A DNA stretch of 64,000 nucleotides from Ancylostoma caninum (Eukaryota > Nematoda > Chromadorea > Rhabditida > Ancylostomatidae): the NCBI GenBank assembly GCA_037903475.1, contig JBAJFG010000179.1, positions 372,001 through 436,000 of the forward strand, in the 5' to 3' direction. This document shows, piece after piece, positions 62,501 through 64,000 of the stretch. The notes beneath the pieces were generated by a model. The model did no database searches. It saw only the letters and a program-made list of their open reading frames with translations, and had not been told where the DNA came from. The position numbers were made by a program, and so were the translations under genes. Each line of letters starts with the position of its first letter. Within the stretch, counting starts at the first letter, position 1.

Positions 62501-64000
62501 CTGAAATGCGGAACCATGAAGAGTAGAGTACATAAGCTCAAGAAAAAAAAGAAAATAATAGAAAAAAAGCAAGAATGAAAGACCGATACTTGAAATTAAA
62601 TGAAATGAAAATAGCGAAAAATCAATTAAATGGATATAATCAATAGATCGTTTGATAATGGATTAGACAATTTGCGGTAGCACAAATACTTTAGCAATTA
62701 CACAGAAATACAAAACAATAATATAAATTATTGGAGTGTCTACACGGCACCACTCCTCTGTCCAAAATTAGAGAAAATCAATAAATCGACACCGTGTACA
62801 TTCTTACATTCGTGCTCAGACTTTTGAATAGCCTCGGTAGGCAAGTGTTCATCGAGCTGTAGGCAAAAATAGCGAAAAATCAATAAAATGGATATAATCA
62901 ATAGATCATTTGATAATGGATAAAAAGACGTGATTACATTCAAAAAGCAATTTGTTGAAATTAGAGGAGAGCAAAATAATTCCTTCCACTTTACCTTTGT
63001 ATAAAAGCATTTTATTACATACATAATGTTATCATTAACGGGTTATTTCAATTGCACTGGAGAATTTTATGAATTTTATTTATAACAATATTTTATTGAC
63101 TATGCTCTAGCCCCGCGCGGCCGCCGCAGCGCAGGTGGGGAACGTATCTCATGTAATCCGCTGAGGCACTGAGCGACAGTGTCAAAAAGTTGAGCTCACT
63201 TCCGACTCTTTGAGAGGTCTGGATCGGTTCTGGATGCGCTATGTATATCTCTAAAGAATTTTGGCACGATTTTCCGGAGTTGAAGCAGCATTTCCATAGA
63301 TTTCCTTTTTCCTTGGACTTCTATGGGTGCTAGGGGTTGATGTAGATTCGAAGCCAATAATATGAGGGATGATCCTTTTTCCTAGAAGGCAACTTCTGCT
63401 GCGGAGCAGCTGTCCGCAATTGGTTGGTAAATAAATTTATTGCTTTTTTCAAATTCGCTAGTTTTCTCCACAGTTTTCCTAATTGATCGAGATTTGTAAC
63501 CGTTCGAAAGCGCCCTTCTTGCTCTGTAAGATTATTAAGTCATCATTTCTTGGATAACTTGGTTCTTCTCAAATTCCACGTTTTGAAAATGGAGAATGCA
63601 GACGACAAAAAAACTTATTTCCACCCATCGACTACTTTAAAGGCGGCAAAAAAGGTGACATAGCGTAAATGCAAGGTACAAAGGCTTATGAAGAATCTCC
63701 CATCCGGGCTGCTGCTCATGGCACGATAACTGGAGGACCTAGGATGTTTACCGGTACTGGTTGTCGTATAGCCTTTGTAATGCAAAGTTATCCAGGATGT
63801 GAAATTCGGCTTTCTATCTTGGTCTCGTCTGGTTATGCGTTCATGAATCCTGCAACTGATTCCTAACATCTTCAGCGAAAGCGTAAGCAAGATGGTCTAG
63901 CCTTGTATCATGTTTTCCTATTGGATGATCTCTTTTACTCAGTGCAGCTGGGCTATGTTGAAGTTCTTCCTAACTACCTTATTTGTTTCGAGCATTTCCC
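62501..64000. other. AT-rich intron/upstream DNA of the HutF-like gene
   Basis: Contains the 60-bp direct repeat. A short minus-strand stretch with fair splice borders (about 62,808-62,856) could be an exon but matches nothing. No N-terminal amidohydrolase motif is visible. Confidence 0.45.
62600..62932. repeat. Direct repeat of ~60 bp
   Basis: AAAATAGCGAAAAATCAAT, then AAATGGATATAATCAATAGATC and TTTGATAATGGATTA, occurs at 62,609-62,668 and again at 62,866-62,925 with about two changes. AT-rich, upstream of the visible HutF-like exons. Confidence 0.75.

Noticed and set aside
63615..63890. Minus-strand 91-codon frame tested as the HutF N-terminal exon
   Set aside because: No HxH metal motif or amidohydrolase signature.

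Overview
The window reads as nuclear DNA of a nematode, probably of the rhabditid/strongylid group (clade V). The evidence is short exons with GT/AG borders and TTTCAG-like 3' splice sites, a cuticle protein of the PAN-Apple plus ZP (NOAH/NompA) type, a decayed fragment with nematode-type mitochondrial cox1, and many small TA-flanked inverted-repeat elements. The species cannot be named from the sequence alone.

Layout. (1) Positions 1-33,200 hold no protein-coding gene that I can support. This part is AT-rich DNA broken by about a dozen GC-rich islands that share a GGCCGGCCAG-type core. It also has long mono-G/C tracts, a recurrent AACTCGTCCA word, a mariner-sized element (25,307-26,565) and a diverged ~165-bp tandem array with the core ACGCAATTTTGCRGAC (31,248-32,488). 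(2) 33,286-38,270 (+) is a complete 14-exon gene for a 723-residue transcription factor with eleven C2H2-type zinc fingers. (3) 39,520-59,101 (+) is a gene of at least 19 exons for a secreted protein with a signal peptide, four PAN/Apple modules and most of a ZP domain (NOAH-1/NOAH-2-like). All exon phases join, but the 3' end is not found. Its introns carry a cox1-derived mitochondrial insertion (42,535-43,007), a 1.57-kb foldback element, a 554-bp MITE, a 306-bp TTAA-bounded MITE and several hairpins. (4) 59,537-62,500 (-) is the C-terminal half of an amidohydrolase closest to bacterial formimidoylglutamate deiminase (HutF). Its N-terminal exons lie beyond or are not recognised.

The three genes do not form an obvious pathway: a nuclear regulator, an apical extracellular-matrix protein and a metabolic hydrolase lie next to each other, the last two converging tail to tail. 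The most unusual items are the 165-bp array just upstream of the zinc-finger gene, three GC-box/CCAAT repeats inside its second intron, the HutF-like enzyme in an animal genome, the NUMT, the near-perfect 1.57-kb foldback element, and a hammerhead-ribozyme-like core in a HutF intron.
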